64,000 nucleotides of DNA from an uncultured Ruminococcus sp. (GTDB taxonomy: Bacteria > Bacillota > Clostridia > Oscillospirales > Ruminococcaceae), in the NCBI GenBank assembly GCA_937902395.1, contig CALGTV010000065.1, positions 118,625 through 182,624 on the forward strand, given 5' to 3'. How positions within the stretch are numbered: the stretch's first letter is position 1; the number at the start of each line of letters is the position of its first letter. Positions 34,959-43,938 of the stretch are shown here, one piece after another. The notes beneath the pieces are model-generated. The model was not told the DNA's origin and did not search any database. It was given only the letters and a program-made list of their open reading frames with translations. Both the position numbers and the translations under genes were made by a program.

Positions 34959-36757
34959 TTTCTTCCACCTCCCCTACTACAGAATGCTAATCGTCTCGTC
35001 AAGCCACGATTACGGCGGCGAGCCAATTGCTGATTTTCAATCTACACAACTCGATAAACTCCCATTTCCAAAGCTGAGAATTTATCCTTAAGTGTTCTCT
35101 CATTAATTTGTTCAACGGCAATTTGGTTATTAACACCAGTAGGCTTAATCTTTAAGTTCATAATCTCATTCATAAGACTTGAAGTTAAGATATGTGGCAT
35201 TAATCTTGCGTTTTGTGCTTCTGGACTCATTCTCTAACCTTTACGAGTTGAAAGAAGTTTTGTTCTTGCAGACTGCTCTGAAATTAAGAATTTCATATGA
35301 CCAGAGTAAATCTTTGAATATAAAGCAGAGTGCATATCACTGTTGATTTGTCCATTTGCCTTTACACCAAAAAGAATTTTGACCGCATTACGAGGTTGAA
35401 CTGTAAGATATTTAGACTCTTCATTAAAGAAACCATAAGCAGGACGAGTAACCTAATACTCTTCATCCCAAGTCTCCTTAATCATGTTATCTGCAAAAGC
35501 AACACCAAGTCCGTTAATATCGATTACAACCTCTTTAGGGTTAAACTTTTCAATGAGTCTTTTAAGCTCAATTACCTAACGGTCAAATACTTTCTCTTCT
35601 ATCGTTTTACCAAGAACAAATAAATTAACAAGATTTATCTTATATCCTTCACTATTGTTAGGAAATACTTTGAGGACAGTAGCGACAGTCTAACAACCAA
35701 TTCTCGCTACATCCACACTGATAATGTAGAAAGATTCGATACCCTCTCTAATTTTTTCTGATGTTTCCGGATTGATAAGTCGTCTTGCGCGAGCAAGCTT
35801 CTCAAAATCAAACCAAGCATCCGCGGAGCCGCCGACAAACCTCGACATATACTCCTTAGCAAAACCAAGTTCATTAAAAGTAGGCGACATTTTCAATTCA
35901 GTCAGATAGTCTTTAGAAAGCAAACCAGTTAAAACTGGAATTCTGTAGTCGAAGCCCCAAACGAAAGTTTCCTTCGGGTTAATAATCTATTGTTCAAACA
36001 ATTCAATAGTTTTATCGTAGCAGAAAGTATTTTTCTCACTTGCAGAAGTAATCCACAGCTGTACTTGCTATGGCTCTTCCTCATTTAAATCTCCGTTAAC
36101 CATAGGACGGTCAACGTTCAAAAGTGGTAATATAATTTCGTTAATATCTTCAGCTAAATGGTCACGAAACTCGTCAAGAATGCCACAAGTAGCACGGTTA
36201 CCACGGGTCGAGTTCAGCGGCGTCATAACGTCGAAAAGCGAACCATTTTTAAAAGTAAGTCTTACATAGTCATTACCAAAATTACCGCCACCAATGATTT
36301 CATCTTTCAAAAGTGGGAAGAAATCCCAAAGCTGATGAATCTTTTGGTTAGCGATTTTAGCACCCTGAGCTTTACCAGGAGCGCACTGGAAAACGTGTGA
36401 ACCAGGACGGAAAATACAAATCAAGTAAAGCGCAAGAATACAAATAAATGATTTACCAGCGGCACGAGGAGCGATAGTCAATACACGTCCATATCTCAAA
36501 CATGCTCTGATAAACATTACTTGGAAGAATTTTAATTTAAACTTAGAATGTACAGGTTTAATCAATTCAAGATAAAGGTCCGGATAAGAAGCAAATAAAT
36601 TCAAATACTGCTAATATAATTTAATATTTCTCTAAATACGTTTTTCAGTGATGACTGCGCCTTTCTCAAGCGCCACGCCATTACGGTAGAAAGTCTCACC
36701 CTTACTTAATACCTTTGACGTGGCGGCAAGCATAGCTGATGGTAATAAAATACTCAT
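34955..36757 (-). CDS. terL: Terminase large subunit (TAG-recoded)
   Basis: 600 codons from ATG 36755-36757 (AGGTGG upstream) to TGA 34955-34957. ATPase motifs are clear: Walker A APRAAGKS at ~96-103, Walker B CGILDEF at ~191-197, and a coupling-motif-like ITSAS after a TAG at ~36068. The nuclease half shows IISVDVARIG (~345) and EVVIDINGLGVAFADN (~410), acidic positions of the RNase H-like packaging nuclease. Nine TAGs interrupt it (near 36640, 36615, 36068, 35990, 35690, 35577, 35456, 35235, 35042); read as stops they would destroy this essential enzyme. It packages DNA into the prohead with the portal. Confidence 0.93.
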
Positions 36758-36766
36758 ACTACCACC

Positions 36767-37687
36767 TTAAATCTCAACATTGAACTCTTCATTTTCATCG
36801 ACAGAGTTGGCAAATTCGTCATACTCGCCCCAGTCGAATCCTGAGTTCGTAAGTTTATCAGCAGCCTTCAAATTCTCAATTCTTTCATTAATTTCTTCAC
36901 CAATAGAAGTCTCATTGATATAAAGATAACGTGACCAATACTGAATATCCTTCATGGTCTTATCAACTTCATCGTTGACCGCACCATTATAATACTAAAC
37001 CTTATATCCAAGTTTTTCAAGATAAGCCCAAAGCTCACCAGTAGAATTGAACTCTGAACCTTCCTTAATTGCCTGAGTAGTAATACCAGCCAATTTACAT
37101 AAGTTCTCATAAGCCTTTAAATCCTTATCGAACTCAACTCCGCCGCGGATTTTGTCCTCAATAATTAACGATATCTTGCAAAGTTTAAGAACCTGGTCCT
37201 CATTCAAAGCACCAACAATACCGGCGGTATTAGTAATACCTATATACAAATTCTCAAGGTACTCTAACTATTGTTCATCATATTCTGGACCCCATCTTCT
37301 CTGAAGCTTTGTAACTCTTGCTTCTTTCAATTCTGGCAATCCATCTTCTACACGTTTTTCTTCCTGAAGCTACAGATACGCATCGTTATACATCGTCCAA
37401 TCGAGCGTATCATAAGGCTTCTCTCTGAACATATAACAATATGTTCCAAAAGCATCAGTTCCATGAGCTTTATAAATCTTCTCAAACTCTTCTGGAACAA
37501 AAGGAACATCGGCAAGCTAACATAGCTTATTAACCACATTCCATCTCTCTGTTTCCGACTTACCACTAATTTCATTCGCAATGCACTGGCGGCAAATCGG
37601 CATAGAACCGTTAAGAAGTTTTGACCTTACACCAATGAAATTGGCAGGACTTTTCTCTTCTTTACATAGCAAACATTTCTTTGCCAT
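36767..37687 (-). CDS. Zinc-ribbon protein, probable small-terminase-like (TAG-recoded)
   Basis: 306 codons from ATG 37685-37687 to TAA 36767-36769. N-terminal zinc ribbon MAKKCLLCKEEKSP...ICRQC (two CXXC-type pairs), then helices (RWGPEYDEQQLEYLENLYIG, QVLKLCKISLIIEDKIRGGV) and an acidic end. Location just before large terminase suggests DNA recognition in packaging. The ribbon resembles the C-terminal ribbon of the gene at 37985-39202. Four TAGs lie in frame. The start site is within a hairpin (37691-37715). Confidence 0.55.
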
Positions 37688-37690
37688 TTT

Positions 37691-37715
37691 TCCTCACCTC
37701 TTAATTTTGAGGTGA
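37691..37715 (-). promoter_or_regulatory. Hairpin sequestering the ribosome site of the zinc-ribbon gene
   Basis: CTCACCTC / GAGGTGAG, 8-bp stem with an 8-base loop. The 3' arm contains the GAGGTGAGG ribosome site 5 bases before the ATG, and the loop contains the upstream gene's TAA. Ribosomes finishing the upstream gene would open the hairpin, so it likely couples translation. Confidence 0.45.
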
Positions 37716-37985
37716 GTTATTCTATTCCTTTACTCTATTAAATTCATCATTATTCTTCTTAATCTCTCTTGCCAGTTTTAAAATTTCTCTTCTTTCCTTT
37801 CTACCTAAAGCGGAATAGTACTCAACCGTAGTAATAATCAATTCTTCCCAGTCCTCATTAAGAATTGCACTCTTAATAATTTCTGGGTCAACTTTAACAA
37901 TTTTCGCAAAGCCAAGTATATCCTTAACTTCAAACGAAGTAAAACATTCCATCAACTTCGCTTCATAACTATTACCCAATCCCAT
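37701..37985 (-). CDS. Small helical protein (TAG-recoded)
   Basis: 94 codons from ATG 37983-37985 (AGGTGAG upstream) to TAA 37701-37703, with a TAG near 37722. MGLGNSYEAKLMECFTSFEV, then a helix-turn-helix-like stretch (VKDILGFAKIVKVDPEIIKS) and a charged tail. It overlaps the upstream gene's TGA by one base. Its place beside packaging genes suggests DNA binding, but no family was recognised. Confidence 0.5.
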
Positions 37986-39202
37986 CAAATCTCACCTCGT
38001 CTCTTTTTCTAATCACATCTCTTACAACGATTAGTAAGCCCATCAGGTGACTTTGATTTTCTTACGAAATTTCTTGGGTCACGCAATAAAGTTTCTTGAC
38101 AACAATTGCACTTTTTCCACGCAGGCTTATAATCCTTGCAACACCATTCATCATAATTAAGGTCGGCGGCATCGCATATAAGCTGACAAACCTTGTTCCA
38201 AATAGTTGAAATGTAGTTCTCCTAATGATAAATCCCCATTTTATCCATCAGGAGCTAACAAATCTCCTTATTCAACATATTATGTTTCTTTGCCTCAGTA
38301 ATCAACTTCTACTGCTCACTTAAATTCGCTTTCTCAATATAAAAATCCAAGGTCCATAACAAATTATTAAGCGGCGAATCAGGATTCTTCTCAGCCTAAT
38401 CCTTAATCTAATAATAATTCAAACATAACTAATAAACATGCTCTTTGTCCAAAAAGCTAAAATAGGGCTTTCCTTTTTTCTTAAGCTCTTCAATTTCTTT
38501 CTCAATGTCTCTCGCGGCGAATTGACGCCCACTTCTATCCGGGTGCATGAAGCCATTATCATGCTCATAGCTCATCATCCCACACGGATAAACCGGATAA
38601 TTCATCTCCGAGTCAATTGGACTTGCGTAAAAGCTTCCATAGTTCTTGCTCGCCACTTGTTCTGGATGAATTGAATCCTTCAACATGTACTGTTGTTTTC
38701 TAAGCTCAATTAATTGGTGGTTCAAGTGGTAAAGCTGTTTTGAGTCAAGCTGCGGGACAACTTCGCCGCGTTCCGGCTGAATTTCCCCCTTAGCAAGCTT
38801 AAGTCTTCTGTCAAGCTAATCAATAGCCTCCCAAAGCTCCTTCATACCAGGAATATCCTTATACTTTTCTCTGTTCTAACTAATCGATTCGGGTTTAACT
38901 TTTTTATAAATGTTTTTCTCTTTAGTAAAAATAGTTTCGTCAAATGTTGGACTTTCCATCAATGCTTCCAAAGAAACTGGTTCTGATTGGCTATACGAAT
39001 TATAACGGGTTTTAATATAGACTTCCTTGCGGTCAACAACTGAAGTATTGTTTTTCTCAGGGTCTTTGCCGTACAAAACGTAATCTGTACAAGTCTCAAT
39101 GTCTTTCTTGGTAAGTTGTGTAAAGTCAACAGTATCCTTGAGGTACTAAAGTCTTTCTTGGGAGGTTTCAAGATTGAAATCAAGTTTAAATCTCATAGGC
39201 AT
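37985..39202 (-). CDS. First late-operon gene, C-terminal zinc ribbon (TAG-recoded)
   Basis: 405 codons from ATG 39200-39202 (GAGGTGAGG upstream) to TGA 37985-37987. About ten TAGs, including HVY-TAG-LCLNYY-TAG-IKD-TAG. C-terminus KCNCCQETLLRDPRNFVRKS followed by NRCKRC, a CXXC...CXXC ribbon like the one in the next packaging gene. The middle is helical and charged. Being the first late gene, it will need TAG decoding as soon as late transcription starts. Function unknown; DNA or terminase partner is possible. Confidence 0.55.
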
Positions 39203-39227
39203 TTTCTACCTCACCTCCATTGATTAA

Positions 39228-39256
39228 ATTATAACACAGATTTGAGAGAAAGTCAA
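39228..39256 (-). promoter_or_regulatory. Main late-operon promoter
   Basis: Minus strand TTGACT (39251-39256), 17-bp spacer, TATAAT (39228-39233), 26 bases before the first late ATG. A consensus host-type promoter, so late timing must rest on a repressor, readthrough control or another factor rather than a weak core. Confidence 0.8.
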
Positions 39257-39528
39257 GCAGAGGGGTCTTATTCTCGGAGAGACAAGGAGGGTATCCCGGA
39301 CAGGGCCATGTCCAAAATTTTACTCCATGAAAATTTGTGAGCTGACCCGGGGGTCTGGAGATTTCATCTCCAGCTCGATTTCCAGTCTACCCCCCGTATA
39401 CTCTGCGGCAAATATTACAGACTGTATACACCGCCCACATTCGGCGGGCGTTGTCAATTTGCACAAAAAGCAAGAATTTTCAACATGATTTTTTTACACT
39501 TGAAGCGGCGAAAAATTGTAAATTTCTA
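39257..39528. promoter_or_regulatory. Divergent inter-operon region
   Basis: No gene. GC-richer than its flanks, with a perfect inverted repeat CTGGAGATTTCATCTCCAG (39356-39374) and a weaker CGCCC...GGGCG (39432-39450). The early-module palindrome is absent. Possible switch operator or packaging site. Confidence 0.4.
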
Positions 39529-39557
39529 TTGACTTTCATTTCATTATATGCTATAAT
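39529..39557 (+). promoter_or_regulatory. First rightward promoter
   Basis: TTGACT (39529-39534), 17 bp, TATAAT (39552-39557). The leader to 39640 holds two hairpins (GTTAAGGGA...TCCCTTAAC and AGCCG...CGGCT) before AAAGGAG. No palindrome lies upstream, unlike later promoters. Confidence 0.8.
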
Positions 39558-39640
39558 AAAGACAGTTAAGGGAGCTGAAAAAAATCCCTTAACCGAAAAA
39601 ATCAGCCGCTTTAGTCGGCTAAAGTAAAGGAGTTGTCTTT

Positions 39641-40186
39641 ATGGCAAATAAGAACAGTTTTGTTATCGGTATGATGATTAGCAAGTATTTCAAGAAAATG
39701 GGTATTGATACCCATGACGAAAATAGCTATGTCCTCGTGGGCGGCTATAATAAAAGCGTCGGTGTGTTCGGCGTGTTCTTCACCCCGTCAGAGTTCAGAG
39801 CTTTAGCGGCTGAACAGTCGGCTGTTATCAATATCAGCTCCGCAAATGCCGCTTTTCGTGTTGAGCGTATGGGAGCTAAACCGTCAAAGGTCAGAGACAA
39901 AAAAGAGGTAAAAATGAGCCTTAAAAATACAGAGCTGTTAAAAAGAGCTGTTAAACAGGCAGACAACGATATGACCGAAATGATGATTTTCACGGCTGAA
40001 CAGTTTGAACAGGCAAGAGATGAAGTCAAGAAAATCAAAAATCAGAGGAATAAAGGGTACGCTTTTGAAAAGCTCGTGTATGAGTATTTCGGACTTGAAT
40101 GGAATCCGTTGAAAAAGGGCGTCGACCTTGAAATTGACGGTAAGACGATTGAAATTAAGTTCTATAACGGACAGGTAACACTTTAA
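39641..40186 (+). CDS. PD-(D/E)XK nuclease-like early protein
   Basis: 181 codons, ATG 39641 with AAAGGAG. The N-terminal half is unassigned (MANKNSFVIGMMISKYFKKM). The C-terminus has GYAFEKLVYEYFG, then KKGVDLEIDGKTIEIKFYNG, matching the E / D / EXK catalytic pattern of PD-(D/E)XK nucleases. The domain is compact and ends soon after the EIK. First gene of the rightward region, expected to be made at once after infection; possible host DNA attack or DNA processing. Followed by a GAAA-loop hairpin without a T-tract. Confidence 0.6.
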   Translation: MANKNSFVIGMMISKYFKKMGIDTHDENSYVLVGGYNKSVGVFGVFFTPSEFRALAAEQSAVINISSANAAFRVERMGAKPSKVRDKKEVKMSLKNTELLKRAVKQADNDMTEMMIFTAEQFEQARDEVKKIKNQRNKGYAFEKLVYEYFGLEWNPLKKGVDLEIDGKTIEIKFYNGQVTL

Positions 40187-40200
40187 AAGCAAGATGTCAA

Positions 40201-40222
40201 GCAAGAGCCGAAAGGCTCTTGC
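40201..40222 (+). other. Intercistronic hairpin, GAAA loop
   Basis: GCAAGAGCC-GAAA-GGCTCTTGC, perfect 9-bp stem with no T-tract. More likely RNA processing or stabilisation than termination. Confidence 0.5.
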
Positions 40223-40270
40223 AAGACAAAATCGAATAAGCTAATTGAATTAACGAAAAGGAGAATGTAT

Positions 40271-40525
40271 ATGAGACATTATATTATCATGGCACTCGAT
40301 GAGTGCGGAACTGAATTCCGTGCAGATGAAAGAGAGTTTGAATATCCAGACTTTGATGAGAATGATGAATTCTCGTCAGAGTTGTGCGACAGGTGGAAAT
40401 CAGCCGTCGTGGATATGATACGAGATGATTACAAAGATTCAGAAATCTGGCGATTCTGGATTGAAAGAGTTAGCCGTGAGAAATACGGTTATGATTTCTT
40501 TGCAAATATTGCTTATGTGGATTAA
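40271..40525 (+). CDS. Small acidic early protein
   Basis: 84 codons. ATG 40271 is chosen because AGGAG lies 7 bases upstream; ATG 40265 would be too close. Very acidic and aromatic (FRADEREFEYPDFDENDEF, YKDSEIWRFWIERVSREKYG). Size and charge fit a host-takeover or DNA-mimic protein, but no family is recognised. Its stop codon lies in the loop of a perfect hairpin (40510-40538). Confidence 0.6.
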   Translation: MRHYIIMALDECGTEFRADEREFEYPDFDENDEFSSELCDRWKSAVVDMIRDDYKDSEIWRFWIERVSREKYGYDFFANIAYVD

Positions 40526-40538
40526 ATCCACATAAGCA
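40510..40538 (+). other. Hairpin over the stop codon
   Basis: TGCTTATGTGGAT / ATCCACATAAGCA with the TAA in the 3-base loop; no T-tract follows. A ribosome at the stop would prevent folding. Confidence 0.5.
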
Positions 40539-40578
40539 CCATATAAGCAAAACAATTAATTTAGAAAGAGGTATCGTT

Positions 40579-41121
40579 ATGAATATGGTAAAAGTAAACA
40601 ATAAGCTCACAAAACAGGTTATTTCATTCACAGAGGTTATGCAGTCATATCAGGGAATAGAGCAGACAAGCGACTTCTACACATATCACAGACAGAATGG
40701 AAAAGAGATTCTCGATGTTGATTTCAGATTGAAGCTCACTGATAATGGCTTAACAGTATCAATCAATAGAAGCTATGATAAAGACACTATTTCAGGCGGT
40801 CATTATACAGAGGATACAACCGCAGAAATTGATATCAACGCTATTGCATCATGGCTGGAAGATAACGGCATATATAGCAAACAGTCCCACAAAATAGCAA
40901 ATAAGCTTTACGATACAGTAACTTGTATTGCATTCTGGGACACGGCAGAAAATGAGTTTTACAGGGAACTTTACACGGAATACGAAAAATGCTCTTGTGA
41001 AACTGCAACCGCAATTCAAATTTTACTGGGAAAATTAACAGATTTAACTGACCGGTATTATGTCCAAAAAGTTTGGCTGAATATTCAGTTGAATGAAGAG
41101 GAAATAAACAAACTTTTCTGA
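40579..41121 (+). CDS. Early protein of unknown function
   Basis: 180 codons, ATG 40579 after AGAGG, ending TGA. Beta-rich N-terminus (FRLKLTDNGLTVSINRSYDK), then helical (IASWLEDNGIYSKQSHKIAN), acidic C-terminus. Last gene of the first rightward operon, before a strong terminator. No motif recognised. Confidence 0.6.
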   Translation: MNMVKVNNKLTKQVISFTEVMQSYQGIEQTSDFYTYHRQNGKEILDVDFRLKLTDNGLTVSINRSYDKDTISGGHYTEDTTAEIDINAIASWLEDNGIYSKQSHKIANKLYDTVTCIAFWDTAENEFYRELYTEYEKCSCETATAIQILLGKLTDLTDRYYVQKVWLNIQLNEEEINKLF

Positions 41122-41128
41122 AATTTAG

Positions 41129-41164
41129 GAACGGGGATTGGTAAAAAATCCCCGTTCTTTTTTG
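41129..41164 (+). terminator. Strong terminator of the first early operon
   Basis: GAACGGGGATT...AATCCCCGTTC stem followed by TTTTTTG. Confidence 0.85.
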
Positions 41165-41744
41165 TTTGGTCATACTCCGAACGGTAAAAAGTTATAAACA
41201 AAATGTGAATAAAGTTTTTCATTTTACCAAACAATAACGGTGAAAAGTTGTGAACAATTTATGAACAAACATATCCCATTCCGTTCATAGCTTGTTCATA
41301 AATTTTTACCGTTATAACGGTAAAAAGTTGTTATGAATTTATGAATTAATTAAAACTTTTTCCACTTTCGCACGTTAAAGTGGTAAACCCCTAAAGTGGT
41401 AAAGCGTTAAAGCATACCCGCTTTAGCACACTAAAGTGTTAAAATGTTTTTCCGCTTTACAGTGATAAAGCGAGCTGTGACCTGCGAGCTGTGACCTGCG
41501 AGCCACTCCTAACCTGCAAATCTTTAGCTGAGTTTGAGAGCTGCTCTGAGCTGCTCCTGCTCCGTTATTTTGAATAGATCCGCCCCTATTTATATAAATG
41601 TTTTTGTAAATTTTGTATAACTATATGTAAATATATATGTATATATATAGATATATAATACCCCTTATATATGTATATATTATATATAAATCTATTTATG
41701 ATTTTTTATTCCTTTGTGCATTATGTAGAAAAAGTTATTATGAC
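41165..41744. other. Repeat-rich non-coding region; candidate control or replication region
   Basis: No gene. Contains a half palindrome (AACAATAACGGTGAAAAG), the first full palindrome at 41306-41323, a cluster of TTAAAG / TAAAGTGGTAAA repeats (about 41380-41470), a tandem GCGAGCTGTGACCTG repeated twice (about 41469-41500), more GAGCTG units, and an A/T-only stretch (41590-41710). Repeats plus easily melted DNA would suit an origin; no initiator gene lies beside it. Confidence 0.4.
41306..41323. repeat. Early-module palindrome, copy 1
   Basis: Perfect TTACCGTTATAACGGTAA, flanked by GTTCATAA on the left and TTATGAA on the right. It lies 422 bp from the next -35, much further than usual. Confidence 0.85.
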
Positions 41745-41773
41745 TTGACAAACCCCTTTTAATATGATATACT
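41745..41773 (+). promoter_or_regulatory. Promoter of genes 41819 and 41959
   Basis: TTGACA, 17 bp, TATACT; followed by AAAGGACTTGATTAA before the ATG. Confidence 0.8.
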
Positions 41774-41818
41774 ATATATAGTAAAGGGGATAAACCCCTA
41801 ATGAAAGGACTTGATTAA

Positions 41819-41959
41819 ATGAAAAAGGTTAAATGGTATCGCTACACATTCGCAGACGGTTGCGTCTCTATTGTAAGAGGTTACAGCAAGCACGAACTTT
41901 TCATTATGGAACGTGACCACGGCAAACTAATTTCAAAAGTATTTGAGGGGTGGGCATAA
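41819..41959 (+). CDS. Very small early protein
   Basis: 46 codons from ATG 41819 to TAA 41957-41959 (MKKVKWYRYTFADGCVSIVR). AAAGGA lies upstream, and a TAATG junction couples it to the next gene. Basic N-terminus, unrecognised. Confidence 0.6.
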   Translation: MKKVKWYRYTFADGCVSIVRGYSKHELFIMERDHGKLISKVFEGWA

Positions 41960-42138
41960 TGGACGACAAGAAATGGCTGGGGTGGTGGATAGTCACCACC
42001 CCACAAGGCAAAGAGTGGGCAACAGAATGGTATGAGGGCGACACATACGAGAAAGCTTTAGCCGATGCAGTCGCCACATTCGGAAAAGGAACGACAATCA
42101 AGACTGAGCCACCGCTCGTAAGCCTAAAGGGTGATTAA
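41959..42138 (+). CDS. Small Trp-rich early protein
   Basis: 59 codons from ATG 41959, overlapping the previous TAA by one base. MDDKKWLGWWIVTTPQGKEW, then KALADAVATFGKGTTIK. The stop is in the loop of the terminator hairpin. Unknown function. Confidence 0.65.
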   Translation: MDDKKWLGWWIVTTPQGKEWATEWYEGDTYEKALADAVATFGKGTTIKTEPPLVSLKGD

Positions 42139-42151
42139 GTTCACCCTTTTT
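42126..42151 (+). terminator. Terminator with stop codon in loop
   Basis: AAAGGGTGA-TTAAG-TTCACCCTTTTT; the TAA of the preceding gene forms part of the loop. Confidence 0.8.
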
Positions 42152-42180
42152 ACTTATTCATAATTCATTCATAAATTCTA

Positions 42181-42312
42181 ACCGTTATAACGGTAAAGAA
42201 ATATGAACAGACTATGAACACTCATTCGTCAGATTACACAATTTCGCCGCCAGATTGTTGATAATCTTTTACGCTCATAGGTATTGACATTTATATTATA
42301 ATGTAGTATAAT
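42181..42312 (+). promoter_or_regulatory. Early module, palindrome copy 2 + promoter
   Basis: Core 42181-42194; TTGACA at 42284 (offset 90 from core end); TATAAT at 42307. Drives the gene at 42396. Confidence 0.8.
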
Positions 42313-42395
42313 GATTATAGTAAAGGAAAAGAACATAAACACAATGTTGAAGCAGTTCGCCTTTACACTATATAATGAATAGGAGTTGCTTATTT

Positions 42396-42641
42396 ATGAA
42401 CGCAATCACACAGAACATTCTCAATATCAAGGTGGAGAACATCAACTATGCACTCGGTCTTACTTCTAACAAATATTTCATTCAGAAAGCATACGGCGGC
42501 TATCGTTTGTGCAAAACAACTAATGAAGCAGGCGGTTGTGCAGACATTACGGAGCGTATGACAAAAGCAGAACTTGCAAAGGTTCTTGACGGTATTTATA
42601 ATACCATTCACGCAAGCGGACTTGTGGCAAACGAAAAATGA
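42396..42641 (+). CDS. Small early protein
   Basis: 81 codons. ATG 42396 fits AGGAG 10 bases upstream; ATG 42375 precedes that site. MNAITQNILNIKVENINYAL, then YGGYRLCKTTNEAGGCADIT and a helical end. Unknown. Confidence 0.65.
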   Translation: MNAITQNILNIKVENINYALGLTSNKYFIQKAYGGYRLCKTTNEAGGCADITERMTKAELAKVLDGIYNTIHASGLVANEK

Positions 42642-42672
42642 AATCTTCAAAACACACTTCATTATAAAGACG

Positions 42673-42703
42673 GACGGCGGCAATAGTCGCCGTCTGTCGT
42701 TTA
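42673..42703 (+). terminator. Terminator
   Basis: GACGGCG...CGCCGTC stem followed by TGTCGTTTAT. Confidence 0.6.
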
Positions 42704-42723
42704 TATTTTGTTCATAATTTCTA

Positions 42724-42914
42724 ACCGTTATAACGGGAAAAACTTATTACGAAAATATGAACAAAATGTTAAAAAAGTTTTTTCATTTTGCAAATAAAAG
42801 TCTACCCACGTTTAGAAACTTTGCACAAATAAAAGTTACCGTGCCGCAGGATTTTGTATACTCCTACAAAAATGTATCTACCCTATTGACAGATACCCCG
42901 TTATATAGTATAAT
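42724..42914 (+). promoter_or_regulatory. Early module, palindrome copy 3 + promoter
   Basis: Core 42724-42737 (ends GGG); TTGACA at 42886 (offset 149, long); TATAAT at 42909. Drives the gene at 42961. Confidence 0.75.
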
Positions 42915-42960
42915 AGTAGTATCAAAGGGATACACTCCCGACTGAAAGGACTTGATTCTG

Positions 42961-43338
42961 GTGAAAGAATTAACTAACGGAAATACCACACACATCAACG
43001 AGTACACAAAGAGACTGTGCCAAATTCAAACGGATATGCTTGCAAGACTTGAAGAACTCAAACCGATACACTCACAACTTGAAAGACAGATACAAGAGGT
43101 TTTGCATTTGCTTGAATTTGAAATGCTTAACGCACCGCAAAGAGCAAAAGCAGTTAAGCGATTAACTGATTTAAGAAAAGAAAGACGTATCGTCAAGCAG
43201 GAAATATATGACATAAATCAAGCGTTGAAGTCTTTTACTTTCCACGCAGACAAACAGCCAAAATGGGAATATCAAATGCAGTACACATACAGTACCGATA
43301 CAGTCAAGTCTATATTCGGAGAGGAAAACGGCGAGTAA
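42961..43338 (+). CDS. Coiled-coil early protein
   Basis: 125 codons from GTG 42961 (AAAGGA 10 bases upstream). Long helical region (INEYTKRLCQIQTDMLARLE, IHSQLERQIQEVLHLLEFEM, RLTDLRKERRIVKQEIYDIN), then a short Tyr-rich tail. Probably an oligomeric coiled coil; function unknown. Confidence 0.65.
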   Translation: MKELTNGNTTHINEYTKRLCQIQTDMLARLEELKPIHSQLERQIQEVLHLLEFEMLNAPQRAKAVKRLTDLRKERRIVKQEIYDINQALKSFTFHADKQPKWEYQMQYTYSTDTVKSIFGEENGE

Positions 43339-43353
43339 TCGCCATTTTCTCTT
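43330..43353 (+). terminator. Terminator with stop codon in loop
   Basis: GGCGA-GTAA-TCGCC then ATTTTCTCTT; the gene's TAA lies in the loop. Confidence 0.65.
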
Positions 43354-43375
43354 AACAGTTTGTTCATAAATTCTT

Positions 43376-43473
43376 ACCGTTATAACGGTAGAAACTTATT
43401 ACGAAAATATGAATTGATTAAATGAAAAACATTTCAAATAGGTATTGACAATGCTGCCGCCCCATGATATAAT
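43376..43473 (+). promoter_or_regulatory. Early module, copy 4 + promoter
   Basis: Core 43376-43389; TTGACA 43445 (offset 56); TATAAT 43468. Confidence 0.85.
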
Positions 43474-43524
43474 ATATATAGTGGTAGAGATACCACAGAT
43501 TACATTGTATATGAGGTGCTAAAT

Positions 43525-43884
43525 ATGATTACTAAAAAAGAAACCCTTATCAAAGCTCTTAACTCTATCTGTAACCCTTTTCATCTTGCTATCAGTTCCG
43601 ATGTTTATGTTATGTCACTGAAAACCGTTCGCTCTATGCTCGATGATTTCAAGACAGAAACTTATATCATCGATGATACACTCGGTATCATACAGGCAGA
43701 AATTGACGCTTGCCTTATGTGTGTGGAGTGTAGGAGTGAGACAATAACTTATTACTGGAATAAAATTAAAGAGTTAATCCCTTGCATTGAAACTGTTATC
43801 ACTGATGATATTGACGACACAACATGGGATAAGTGGACATATGCACACGAAAAGGCAGTAAAGATTCTTGAAAGAATTAACTAA
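43525..43884 (+). CDS. Early protein of unknown function
   Basis: 119 codons, ATG 43525 with GAGGTG 8 bases upstream. MITKKETLIKALNSICNPFH, later IIQAEIDACLMCVECRSETI and a helical end. Four-helix-like pattern, acidic; no family recognised. Confidence 0.65.
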   Translation: MITKKETLIKALNSICNPFHLAISSDVYVMSLKTVRSMLDDFKTETYIIDDTLGIIQAEIDACLMCVECRSETITYYWNKIKELIPCIETVITDDIDDTTWDKWTYAHEKAVKILERIN

Positions 43885-43887
43885 AAG

Positions 43888-43910
43888 AAAGCGGTCGAAA
43901 GACCGCTTTT
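43888..43910 (+). terminator. Terminator, GAAA loop
   Basis: AAAGCGGTC-GAAA-GACCGCTTTT. Confidence 0.85.
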
Positions 43911-43938
43911 CTTATTCATAGTTTATTCATAAATTCTT

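Noticed and set aside
1..39202. Mass pseudogenisation or sequencing error as cause of broken late genes
   Set aside because: All interruptions are the same codon in a constant frame, with no indels (except 13.6-14.0 kb) and no TAA/TGA, and conserved motifs continue across them.
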